DNA of 64,000 nucleotides from Chionis minor (lineage: Eukaryota; Chordata; Aves; Charadriiformes; Chionididae): assembly GCA_013398295.1 (NCBI GenBank), contig VZSF01009943.1, positions 248,001 through 312,000 on the forward strand. The letters run 5' to 3'. A model generated the notes under the pieces. It searched no databases. It saw nothing but the letters and a program-made list of their open reading frames with translations, and had not been told where the DNA came from. Shown piece by piece: positions 1-10,745 of this stretch. The number at the start of each line of letters is the position of its first letter. The stretch's first letter is position 1. Position numbers and translations under genes: made by a program.

Positions 1-1249
1 AGCACCCTCTAAATAACCTATTCCCTTCTGTGGGCTGTTTTGCTGAGCCATTCTGGTTTCTTAGCATCCCCAACAGCCTTTACGCACCAGTGCTCCAGCA
101 TGTGGAGCGGTCTCAGTCCCACACCAGGAGCGGGTGGAACATGAACTAGTGTGAACCTCCCCATCAGGACACTATCACCTGCATTTTTGGGTCTGTGCAG
201 TGACCCCTCTCCCACCCCATGGTACAGGTAGCAGACGCTTGTTGTTGGGCTGATCTGCCATCTCTTGAAGCCAATACCTCCAGGTACCACGAGGCCACTC
301 TGTGATGCACAGGAGCCGGTCCCACCCTCCTCTTCTCTTCACTGTCTCCCAGCCTTCTCCTTGCAAGGGCAAGGTGGGATCTGGGTTTGTTGTCACCAAC
401 CATTCATCATCTCAGCGCCACTTCTAGGCTTGTCCCTCCCATGCCAAGCTCCACCATTTGTCTTCTGGGATGTGATGCATCCAAGCTACCTTAGTGCAAC
501 CCTAGGTCAGGGGACCCTAGCACAAGATTTCGGCATTTTGAGGCCCCACATGGAGTACTGCATCCAGCTTTGGTGCCCTCAACACAAGAAGGACGTGGAC
601 CTGTTGGAGTGAGTCCAGAGGAGGGCCATAAAGATGATCAGAGGGCTAGAGCACCTCTCGTTTGAAGACAGCATGAGACAGTTGGGATTGTTCAGCCTGG
701 AGAAGACAAGGCTCCAGGAAGACCTTATAGAGGCCTTCCAGTATCTGAAGGGAGCCTACAGGAAAGCTGGGGAGGGACTTTTTACAAGGGTATTTAGTGA
801 TAGGACAGGGATTAATGGCTTCAAAATGGAAGGGGGTAGATTCAGAATAGATATCAGGAAGAAATTTTTCAATATGAGGGTGGTGAGGCACACCACAGGT
901 GGAACAGTTTGCCTAGGGAAGTTGTGGATGCCACATCCCTGGAAGTATTCAAGGCCAGGCTGGATGGGGCGTTGAACAACTTGGTCTAGTGAGAGGTGTC
1001 CTTGCCCATGGCAGGAGGCTTAGAACTAGATGATCTTTTAGGTCCCTTCCAACCTAAACCATTCTATGAGAAAGAGAAATAAATAAAGAGAAATAACCCT
1101 GTGTATTGTCTTACGCTGGCACATCATAAGCACCAATGCTGTCATGTTTTCTAGTTGTATCTTGAGCGTCTAACGTTGCGCACCCCGAAGGTGCCAGTGC
1201 TGTCCCCATCACTGCTTTCTGGTGCTGTGAACCTATTGAACACGGCTGG
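1..1249. repeat. First copy of an exact 1,249-bp duplicated block
   Basis: Every base from the window start to 1249 recurs at 1600-2848 with a constant offset of 1,599 and no difference that I can see, including all frames and stops. The block consists of about 510 bp of sequence I do not recognise, a CR1 LINE 3' fragment (515-1068), a short A-rich tail and about 150 bp of further unique-looking DNA. The copy ends one base before a single N. The CR1 inside is internally decayed, so the element is old while the duplication is either extremely recent or artificial. The N favours an assembly artefact over a real tandem duplication. The left limit cannot be seen because the window begins inside the block. 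Confidence 0.95.
515..1068 (+). mobile_element. CR1 LINE 3' fragment, first copy
   Basis: CR1 is the dominant non-LTR retrotransposon of birds and is usually 5'-truncated. This fragment covers the C-terminal end of ORF2 and the short 3' untranslated region. The reading 'ENYCIQLW'-like stretch near 550-575 corresponds to the family's EYC-x-Q-FW segment, followed by the [13 protein letters not shown] and YLKG landmarks (about 610-750) and IRKKFF (about 850-880). The 3' end carries the usual GGTCCCTTCCAACC block and finishes with the octamer ATTCTATG at 1061-1068, then an A-rich tail (AAAGAGAAATAAATAAAG). An in-frame TGA at about 610-612 and other changes make it non-coding. The 5' limit is approximate. 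No target-site duplication is expected for CR1. Confidence 0.88.
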
Positions 1250-1250
1250 N
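1250..1250. other. Assembly gap marker (single N)
   Basis: This is the only ambiguous base in the window. It sits exactly where the first copy of the duplicated block stops matching the second, so it marks a contig join and not a miscalled base. The true size of the gap is unknown and may be negative, meaning the contigs overlap. Confidence 0.9.
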
Positions 1251-1599
1251 TGCATTTTTCCATCCGTTCCCGTGCAGTGGTGGCTGGGTGCCCTTGGCAC
1301 CCCGGCTGCCCCTGAGGTCATGTGTTGTTCTGGAGGGATGAGTGGTCACCGGGGGAACGGGCTGCAAATAAATAAATAAATAAATGCCTGGAGGGTGTAT
1401 CAGGTTCAGGTTGCCTTGTCTGACAGGGAAGAGCATGGCATGCAGAATGGACAGGAACAGATTTTGTTTAAATTTAGCAGCAGTGTTGTGGTTGGAAAAG
1501 GATGATGAGAACTTGGCACCTAACTCCTTACCTCGTAGTGCAACCCTCAGTAGGGCTGTCGGCCTCTAAACAGAGCATTGCTGGTGTGTAATCTAGGCA
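1251..1599. other. Spacer between the two duplicate blocks, no gene seen
   Basis: These 349 bp occur once in the window. They hold an (AAAT)n microsatellite at 1366-1384 and otherwise nothing I recognise. If the duplication is an unmerged contig overlap, this spacer should also be found immediately left of the window. Confidence 0.7.
1366..1384 (+). repeat. (AAAT)n microsatellite
   Basis: Nearly five copies of AAAT in a row in the spacer. It is short and probably of no function. Low-complexity sequence close to a contig end can help an assembly to break. Confidence 0.85.
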
Positions 1600-2848
1600 A
1601 GCACCCTCTAAATAACCTATTCCCTTCTGTGGGCTGTTTTGCTGAGCCATTCTGGTTTCTTAGCATCCCCAACAGCCTTTACGCACCAGTGCTCCAGCAT
1701 GTGGAGCGGTCTCAGTCCCACACCAGGAGCGGGTGGAACATGAACTAGTGTGAACCTCCCCATCAGGACACTATCACCTGCATTTTTGGGTCTGTGCAGT
1801 GACCCCTCTCCCACCCCATGGTACAGGTAGCAGACGCTTGTTGTTGGGCTGATCTGCCATCTCTTGAAGCCAATACCTCCAGGTACCACGAGGCCACTCT
1901 GTGATGCACAGGAGCCGGTCCCACCCTCCTCTTCTCTTCACTGTCTCCCAGCCTTCTCCTTGCAAGGGCAAGGTGGGATCTGGGTTTGTTGTCACCAACC
2001 ATTCATCATCTCAGCGCCACTTCTAGGCTTGTCCCTCCCATGCCAAGCTCCACCATTTGTCTTCTGGGATGTGATGCATCCAAGCTACCTTAGTGCAACC
2101 CTAGGTCAGGGGACCCTAGCACAAGATTTCGGCATTTTGAGGCCCCACATGGAGTACTGCATCCAGCTTTGGTGCCCTCAACACAAGAAGGACGTGGACC
2201 TGTTGGAGTGAGTCCAGAGGAGGGCCATAAAGATGATCAGAGGGCTAGAGCACCTCTCGTTTGAAGACAGCATGAGACAGTTGGGATTGTTCAGCCTGGA
2301 GAAGACAAGGCTCCAGGAAGACCTTATAGAGGCCTTCCAGTATCTGAAGGGAGCCTACAGGAAAGCTGGGGAGGGACTTTTTACAAGGGTATTTAGTGAT
2401 AGGACAGGGATTAATGGCTTCAAAATGGAAGGGGGTAGATTCAGAATAGATATCAGGAAGAAATTTTTCAATATGAGGGTGGTGAGGCACACCACAGGTG
2501 GAACAGTTTGCCTAGGGAAGTTGTGGATGCCACATCCCTGGAAGTATTCAAGGCCAGGCTGGATGGGGCGTTGAACAACTTGGTCTAGTGAGAGGTGTCC
2601 TTGCCCATGGCAGGAGGCTTAGAACTAGATGATCTTTTAGGTCCCTTCCAACCTAAACCATTCTATGAGAAAGAGAAATAAATAAAGAGAAATAACCCTG
2701 TGTATTGTCTTACGCTGGCACATCATAAGCACCAATGCTGTCATGTTTTCTAGTTGTATCTTGAGCGTCTAACGTTGCGCACCCCGAAGGTGCCAGTGCT
2801 GTCCCCATCACTGCTTTCTGGTGCTGTGAACCTATTGAACACGGCTGG
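1600..2848. repeat. Second copy of the exact 1,249-bp duplicated block
   Basis: Identical by eye to 1-1249. Here the block continues without a break into unique sequence at 2849 (TGTCCCC...), whereas the first copy runs into the N. This is probably the authentic locus, with the first copy being the redundant end of the neighbouring contig. Confidence 0.95.
2114..2667 (+). mobile_element. CR1 LINE 3' fragment, second copy
   Basis: Same element as at 515-1068, shifted by 1,599 bp: C-terminal ORF2 remnant with [12 protein letters not shown] and IRKKFF landmarks, the conserved GGTCCCTTCCAACC block and terminal ATTCTATG at 2660-2667. It is 5'-truncated, carries an in-frame stop and encodes nothing functional. 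Perfect identity with the first copy cannot come from two independent CR1 insertions, because the flanks match as well. Confidence 0.88.
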
Positions 2849-5800
2849 TGTCCCCATTGCTGGGATGGGGACAACGCTATCCACTTCATGTAACCCTACA
2901 GAAAACACATGCTGGCTCCAGTGGAAAGGAGCAGTGGCTTTCACTGGGGAGGAGTGCTGGAGACTGTCAGCTCATCACCGCTCTTTTCAGTGCTGCTATG
3001 TTTGCTTTATTTTGGGCGGCAGAGTTAATGACCCCTTAAATGAGTATTTACAGCTGCCTTTTTTTCAGCTTAATTGGGGGGGAAAAAAGTCTTTTCAAAA
3101 AGTTGAGTGCCCTGGTTTCCTGAAGCAACAACTTGGCTTTTCCCCCCTTCATTTCCAGATTGCATCCACCAGGCTCAACGTTTGTTTTCTGTCCTTAGGG
3201 TTCAATTGCAGAGCGTGTGAAGGACCCCGAGGAAAGAACCCTCACTCGGTGTCCATGCCGCTTAGCTCAGGGCAGCAGGGTTTGCAATAGAGGTGGTCTT
3301 TGAATGCCCCTAGTGCTGCAGGTAACTTCGGACCCTCTTCCAGCGATGGAAGGAGAAACCTTAGTCTCTCCTTTCTCTGCTAAGATGAAGTCAAAATGGT
3401 GCACTGAAAAACCCAGAGAAGCTTCTGGACAGAAGTTTTCAGAAACCTAATGCTGAAAATATAAAGGTTTAGGCCAGTGTTTTTCTGCACAGTGCAATGG
3501 CCAGGAATTACGTCCCCACTGAGGCTGTTGAACTGAACAGAAGTGAACTGTGTGTTATAGGGGCTGGGGGGAGCTGGGGATGTTGCTACGCTCACATTTT
3601 AAGGTCCTTTTCCCTATCCTCCTCCCTGCACAAGAGACTAGCCCAGGCTGTCTGGGGAGAAGACCTCTGTCAAAGCACACTCCTTGACAAAAGAAAGCCC
3701 CCTGCACTGAGATTAAGAGGAACTTTCTGGTCGTGGGAACCTTTAGACAACGATATATGAGCCTCCCCCTCGTGCCCTGGCAGTGACCCGAACTCCAGTC
3801 ACAGTTCTGCAGCGTGCAACCACGACTGGGGCAGCTTGTGACTCCTCTTGGCCACAGACCTCAGAGCCCATAAAGACAAAATGTGAGGATGGAGCTCCAG
3901 GGCTAACCTCGCCTTGTGCGGTGGCCCCCATGAACATAAGGTGGACAAAGCTGCTGGAGCATCCTCATGCCGCGCGTCTGTCGAGGAGCAGCATCACGGT
4001 GCAGTGCCTTGGCACAGGGGGGAATGGCATCGAGAGCTGCTGGCCACCAGGAAAGGGACAAAGAAAAGGCGACTCTCTTTCCAAAACAGAGTGTGTTGCA
4101 GCTGCCTGTGGAGCTGCCTTGCAAAGTGATGGGGGTATACATGTGTGGGAGAAAAAAAAAATCGAAAATAATAGCGTAATTGGCTGGCTGGCAGGCGAAA
4201 ACTTCAGCAGAGGCTGTGATTATACTTGTCACTATCTGTTAACCTTCAAAACAGGTGTTGTGCATTTAAAGTGCCAAAAGGGTGCTCAGGCTGCAATCTG
4301 TGTGTGTGCAGGCTGCAGCGACCCGAGCGTGGGCTGGGGGAAGGGCCCGGGGGCTTGCCAAACGGGCACAGGCAGAGAAAAGGGACCGTCCCGGGCAGGC
4401 GGTGCGTGTGACGCAAATGGACTTGGCTGGCTTTGAAAGGTGGAGTACCTCCCGGCGGTGCTGGGACCAAGCAGGACATGTCCTCGGTTGATGGCAGACA
4501 GTGCTCCAGTGAGGACCCCAAGGAAGGGGCTCCTCTTTTGTAGGCTGGTTTAACTGTTGAAGGGTTTGGGACAGGCTTATTAAAGTTCTCAGGTTACTGA
4601 AATTCAACTGGAGGAACCTTGACTCCTGCCAAGATCCTGAATTTTTACTTGCTTTCAGGAATCAGGACTATAATGCTTTGTTGCACTCTTGGTCCAACTC
4701 GGTGTCTTTCTTTAATATATTTGGGTTTTGTTTCCTTTATATAAAAGCCATAAAAACTGTTAAAATTTTGGTTTTAATAATTATTTTGGGAACAAAAATT
4801 AGAATGCAATACTTCAGTGAAAAATAATAAAAAAAGAGTACTCTCTTTTTTCTTCCAGGGAGTATTTACATTATCAAACATTGAGACGACAAGTGTCTTG
4901 GGATCTTGCAAGGCTGTATTGCTAGGTGAATCCACAAGCAATGTAACACTTGGCATGTGTGGAAGGTGAGTGAACGACGTTCAAATGGAACATAAGGTAG
5001 GGCTCTGAAGAATACCTAAAGAATCCAAAATAAAAGGCTTTGAAGAAAAATGTCAGAGGTGAAGATCAGAAGACTGAAAAGTGCTAATAATTGGCAACTG
5101 GCATGGCTTGCAAAGCAAAAAGAATGTCAATGCACTGAAAAATCTCCTCGTCTTGTCTAACTAAATATTATTAGCTTTAAAATTCAAACTCAGACTGGGA
5201 TGAAAACGTGCTTTTACCATATGTAAGAGCAAGATAATTATGTGTCCGAGTTCCGTTGCGAGATGCCTTTTAATGCAATCCATAAGTCAGGCTATCTGAT
5301 TGCTTTTTAAAATTAGTATACACCTGTATCGTGCCCTTGTCCCAAATGACAACAGCTGAGAAATACATCTCACACGGAGGTGCGTGGCAGTCATCAAGCA
5401 GAAATAGCTGATTGTTGACACGCTAACAGATTTTCCTAATTGTTGATGAAACTCCAGAGTCGGTATTTTTTTCTCCCCCTCATGTTTATTAAGCAGACAG
5501 TGGTTTGCGTGTGAAGTTGGCAGGTGTGGAAAACATGTTTCTATCATCAGAGGTGGTGCTGCAGGGTATTGTCTCAGTTTGGGGTCTTTTTTTTACATAT
5601 ACTCTGGAATACTGCAAATCACGATGCGATAACCAAGTACCTACAAACAGTCGCTTGGCAGCGTATCTTGATTATCAGAGATGTGATGCAAATGTGCCTT
5701 CATACCTTAGGTGTTCTCATACCGTGCACCTCCTACCCTGTTCCTGCAAGCGGGGGAGTTCGAACGGAAGGTTAAGGCTCAGGGTGACCTGAGCAAAATT

Positions 5801-7639
5801 GCTGGTTATTTCTTAGCGCTCTGCTGGCAAGGCCGAGATGGGTCTGGTTTGTCTGACTGAGGAGGACACTCTTGGTACAAGGGATTTGCATCCCCTGCAA
5901 GCCTGGTTTGGATGCAGTGTTACTTCCCAGCTGGAGCTGGAAGGGCACACACAGCATTTGGGAGAACGCCGTCTTTTTCCTTCCTTTGAAAGACTCAACA
6001 GACGCGTCCAAAAGGGAGGGAGAATAAATTCTCAAAGAGAACAAAAAGCAGAGAGAAATCAATGCGAAGCTTTGGATTGTACTCATTTTCGAAAACGGGC
6101 ACGGTGTTTGCAAAAATCTGGGGGTAGCAGCACCCTTCAGACATTGTGCACTAAGAGGACAGAGCCACGAAGCAGAGGTTTCCATAAAGTTGAGGAACGA
6201 TGAGGTCTTTGAGAGAACATTTGCTTTGAGCAGTGAGCAATGCCTTCTGTACAGTCCTGAGAAGAAACTTTATTACAGAGAGAAACATATATTGAAAAAT
6301 TTCCTTGGAAAAGAGAGCTCTGTTTTCCTGCTGCAAAGTATTGGATCATTTTCTCTGAAAAATGAGGGGTTTGTGTGGGATTTAACCTGCTGATCAAAGT
6401 GGGGGTCGTCTTCGGGCAGATAACTCTCCAGTTTTCGCTGACTCTGTTGGGTGCATTTCCACTGACGGCAGTGGGAATTTGGACACCTTGCCATACTCCT
6501 GTGTCCTAATGTGGGATTTTAATCCCACCCCTCACGTCACGGAGAGTTTTAAAGCAGTTGTGATGGCTTGGAGATTGAAAGTGAGTTTTGTCTCCATATG
6601 GTAAAAGGGCTGTTGGAAAATGCAGAAATAACTGCACAAAGCAATCAGCAACATGAACCCCAGTCATTTCCTGAACTCAGTAACCTGTCGTTGCATGCTC
6701 CATCTGGAAGTGGTGAGCATGTGCTGGGATTATTTCAGAAAGTTCAAGACAAAAAGGGAATTTGTCTCTTCACCTCAGAGAATTTGATGTGCCTTATTTC
6801 AGCAAAGAAATGACAGATTTTTTTTTTAAAAAAGTGTTCAGGTTATTTATGGGGACTGTGCTTCATGCCCGTTTCTGACTTGGGTAGAAATTAGATGAGG
6901 TTGGCTGTTTCTCTTCTACTTCTTTCACAAATACTTTATTTCTTTATATTGGAAGTTAATTACTGAAGCGCGTGTAAAAATAGAGGCGAGAAGAGTATCC
7001 CGTATCAGCTATGGGTTTCTGCAGCTGTTCTGGATTGCACTGCTTCTAAAGCTTTATACCATTTCTAAAATATGATACTAACAAAAAACTATTACTGCAT
7101 CACCACAACTAACCAGAAATTTACAGATTACAGCTGGTAATTTTCAATGACAAGTTGTATCAAATTGTATCAGCTCTAATTAGGACATCCTCCATCCTTC
7201 TAAGTTTGATAACAAGTATTTTTTCAGGGAACGTAAGTCTGAATTTTGTGTCATGTTTTCCTAACCCCCAAGTATTTCTTACCTGGGGGATAAAATGAAT
7301 ATTTCGCATCTTTTGTGGAGATGAGACCAAGTGAGAGAAATGGGTCCTATCTGCCTCTGTCTTTTGCAGTGGTTACATTAGCAACTTTTAGAAGCTCTGT
7401 TTTCCATAAATTCTTGCAGAATGTTATTATTCCGAGTACCTGCTTGAATTCTCTAACAGCTAAATCTTGTATCAAATTTTCTCTTATTACTACCCTCAGT
7501 AAGTGTCAGGCCAACAGATGTGCACTTATTTGATCATTTCCTTTACCGTGTCCAAACACTGCCATAATATTTACTTTCTCTCGAGTTCCTGCCACTTTTA
7601 GACCTGAGTTATTAAAATTAGCATCCAGAGGAGCTGCCT
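2849..7639. other. Single-copy non-coding DNA, no gene recognised
   Basis: I see no repeat family or conserved protein domain here. Several open frames of 100-217 codons exist (the longest at 3783-4436 plus), but they lie in the GC-richer 3.8-4.5 kb part where stops are rarer, overlap frames on the other strand, and resemble no family I know. A CpG-richer patch is listed separately. Sections near 5.2-5.5 kb and 7.1-7.2 kb are evenly mixed in composition with homeobox-type TAATTA cores and could be conserved non-coding elements, but only alignment can tell. Confidence 0.6.
4290..4490. promoter_or_regulatory. Small CpG-rich patch, possible regulatory element
   Basis: CpG dinucleotides are rare over most of the window, but roughly a dozen fall in these 200 bp, which are also clearly GC-rich. 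A weaker cluster (CGCGCG and others) lies at about 3970-4090. In vertebrates such patches can be small CpG islands, promoters of non-coding transcripts, or enhancers. There is no recognisable gene start beside it and no repeat match that would explain the CpGs. The patch is too short for a classical CpG island, so this is a pointer only. Confidence 0.25.
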
Positions 7640-8465
7640 TACCTGCTTTTTAGTAATCCTGGTGCATGGTACCTGGGTGTACTGATGTTAAAATATTGCT
7701 TTAGTAGTGACCCTCTTGCATCAGTGTTGATTCTGGCTAGAGTGGAAAATACTCATCCTTTCTGTATGATATGAACACAATGTCTGTTTTTCTTCTGGGC
7801 AAGGAATGGATGTATTAGTTAAACACTTCTGACTTTCTACCTTATTACTGGCTATTCTGGTGCTCTTACTATGGATTTACAGTATTGGTAGGGTCACTCT
7901 TGGTCCCAATGGACTCAAACATCTGGTTCTTAACAGCCTTTTTCTTTGGCTGTATGTATTTCCTTGTGTCCCTTTGCTTCCTTATTAATTTTATATAGCT
8001 CCAGGATGTATCTTCAGTGTTTACAACATCTATCTGCTAAACATCCATCCATTCATCTTTATTATTGCTCATTTTGCATCTGTTTCTATCTTAGATTGGT
8101 TTTTGAATGATGCTTTCTTAATTACAGTTTTAGTTCAGTTTTGCTGTTGGTATTTGGTTCTTTTTATATCTAGCTAAATAATTTTAAACAATTCATCACA
8201 GGCATCACATTTAGTCTTCATTCCTTCCTTACAGCTGACTTGTACTTGATTCAGCTTTGTGAAACTGGCTGTCTTGAAGTAACATGTGTTTTTAACTGGC
8301 TTAGACAGGAATCAAACATAATCACTTCCACCTTAGTTACCGTTAAGTTTTACTTCTTGGTTAGAAAATTGTCATCCGTGATTTGTAGAAATTCCAGAGA
8401 CGATAGTACTGCTAGCAGGAGATTTTGATATATATCATCCAGAGTGAAGTTTCCCATGACATTAC
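7640..8465 (-). mobile_element. Probable degenerate antisense LINE relic (CR1/L3-like)
   Basis: Read on the minus strand, 8465-8340 gives a VMGNF-like stretch where LINE endonucleases have a GDFN motif, followed by ITDDNFLT. Further along, 8270-8180 gives KTASFTKLNQ and VSCKE, which resembles the region after the endonuclease in CR1/L3 elements. Next, at about 8000-7940, comes a lysine-rich stretch. The order fits ORF2 of an old CR1/L3-type element read 5' to 3' on the minus strand. The match is weak, with frequent stops and deletions, and the limits are guesses. Alternatively it is unique T-rich DNA. Confidence 0.4.
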
Positions 8466-10574
8466 AGCACCCATGGTAGATAAATGGCTTTGGAGCTGCC
8501 CCACCTAATTTTGAGGGTGCGTTACCATTTTGGGGCAGGCAGCTATTATAGCCTCATTTTTTACTTTACCCATCTGGACATGATCCATAAGCAGTCAAAA
8601 TTCTCTCCTGAGCCATCACTGCTACAGAAGAAATTAACACCAGCCTTGGCTCCTTTGCACAGCTGATCCTCCTCTGGAAGGTTGTGGTCACTGCCTCCAC
8701 CCCCTCACGAAAGTAGATGTTTTCTCTGGATTTCATTAGCACAAATTAATCAAAAATAGCAATTTGACAATGAATTTTGATAAATATTTCACAAATGTTG
8801 ATGAACATTTTAAATTGTTGTTCAAACGTTATAGTTTTGAACCTAAACCCTTTGTTTCCTCATTCCTAAAATACAATTTTGTTCTCTCATCATTTTTATT
8901 TATAACATCTATAAAATGCCTTAACTTTTAATTTAAATTTTCTTTTAAAAGTTGTGAATGAGGGAAGTAAAAGTCTGTTGCTTTCAGAAGGCTGCTTTCT
9001 GAACTGTGCTCTTGCAGACCTCATAGAAAACACATGGTAAAGAGGGAAGCAAAGACGAGAACTTCAGAGGCTAAGCCATAGTTGATGTGACTTCTGTGCT
9101 CATCAGCAAAGGCAAGAAAAAACTCTTTGGAACCGGGAAAATTGCATTAAGAAATTCAAGTGATACAGAGCAGGACACATGCTTTTGCTTTGCTTCTGCT
9201 TTTAGTTATTTGTAAACCGAGGCTCTCACCATCTTTTTGTGTGTCCAGCAGACCTCACATGGAAGAATTCTCAGAATTTCAGTGTCAGTTTTCAGCATTC
9301 AAAACTGCCAGTCCAGGAGGGGTTACACAGGACGACAGAGACATCCTTGAGAGTAGGAGGCCCCATGGAGAAATAGTTGTCCTCCAGGTGGAATCTCCCA
9401 AGCAGCGTGCCCAGCACAGGGGCTAAATGTGCCCGAAAGACAAATATTGACCTCCGACAGAGTTTGAAGAAATTCATGTGAGTGTTTCCAAGAGTTTATG
9501 AAATAACCAGAAATGGAGATAAGTCTGAGGCTATCTATTTCATCAGCTAAGAAACTGTTGACTGAAGCCTAGTGTGAGCCAAGTACCTAAATGTGCAGTG
9601 TTTCAAAGAATTAATCATGTCTTCAGATGTGGAGCCTGCTAGTTAGTTTAATTACTGTCCTGTTTTGTTTTGTTTTCTTTTAGTAGCTAAATGGATCCAG
9701 TGACAATGAATCTTATTTCGTTTTTTAACAGATGAAAGAGAAGCAGGCTTCTAAACAGATAATGAATTTCTTCTAACTTGTCTGGAGACTGAAGAGCCGT
9801 AATTCTGATTGATCAGATATGGTCTGCTTCAGAGAAGCACCAGATGTGATCCAGATTTTAAATAGATGCTGCTACTGTCAAAATGCATTCGCTCCCTCCT
9901 GGTATAACAAAGTGAAGTCCATCTGTCTGGAGTTGTGCACTTTTTTTAGTGGTAATAACAGTTAACATCAACAATAAGCTTTGTCTCATTAGTATCACAT
10001 AATCCCTACTACCAAGTCCCCAGTTTCTGGTCCCCATATTATCTGCCATGGAAAAAATAAAGACCACAGCAGGAGCTAAGAAGGTCAGTGCATTCTCAGG
10101 GTAATCAGCTGTAGTAAATTCAATTCTGACAAGACAAGGCTTGCAAATGTCTGGGGAATTAAGGGATCATCTATAATTTCATATGTTGAGTGGGAAAGTG
10201 TCCTTCCAAACATTTATTAATTACAGATGAGGATGCATATGGTGGTCATCCTTGGAGAGGTTTCTTCTGAAGCAAAGCAAGAAAAATAGATTTAACTGTT
10301 TGCTGCTGCTTCTAAAAAAAAACCCCTACTGATCTTAGCAATTGGCCTTGCAATACTTTCAGTCAGTATTCTTTCTCTCCCAATTTTTATTGCCCCGTCT
10401 TAGCAATCAATGCCTGTCACCCTTTATGAAACTTTTCACATTAAAGTTTTCCAGTGTAATCAACAAGGAAGCCTTTCCTTGGCTTTAGTCTGGCTCAGTG
10501 CCATCTCTCCACGGTTTGCAGTCCTTAAGCACTAACAAGTAAAGAACAACAGAAGAAGGAGCTTTGCATCTAGT
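8466..10574. other. Non-coding DNA, no gene recognised
   Basis: AT-rich, especially at 8730-8960. An inverted repeat (AACTTTTAA at 8923-8931 with TTAAAAGTT at 8945-8953, 13-nt loop) could form a weak hairpin. No repeat family or exon recognised. Confidence 0.6.
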
Positions 10575-10745
10575 ATTGAACCTTTCACTTGAAGATCTCA
10601 GAGCACTTTAGAAACCTTAATTACTCCCCTTTGAGGTCTGTATTGTCCTTTCTGGTTTACAGATGAGGAAATTAAAGCACAGGAAGGTTAGAGCTAATGA
10701 TTTCCAGCTTGGGCAACTGAAAGCAAGCACTTATATCCACACCTT
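10575..10745 (+). mobile_element. MIR-type SINE relic
   Basis: MIR is an ancient tRNA-derived SINE shared by amniotes. The run CAGAGCACTTTAGAAACC (10600-10617) corresponds to the family's AGCGCTTTACAAAC. The stretch TTTACAGATGAGGAAATTAA at 10656-10675, followed by GCACAGGAAGGTTA, corresponds to the diagnostic TTTACAGATGAGGAAACTGAGGC and AGAGGTTA core. Sequence on either side is too diverged to fix the ends. The element has no coding capacity. Some MIRs have been co-opted as enhancers, but nothing here shows that. Confidence 0.75.

Noticed and set aside
2754..3290. 178-codon plus-strand open frame
   Set aside because: Starts inside the duplicated block after the CR1 tail and continues into unique DNA. 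No domain seen. A gene spanning a likely assembly duplication would need stronger evidence.
3783..4436. 217-codon plus-strand open frame
   Set aside because: The longest frame in the window, but it lies in GC-richer DNA where stops are scarce, overlaps equally open frames on both strands, and has no domain, signal peptide or repeat structure that I recognise.
8923..8953. AT hairpin as a precursor microRNA
   Set aside because: Nine-bp arms of A/T only, far too short and unstable for a miRNA precursor.
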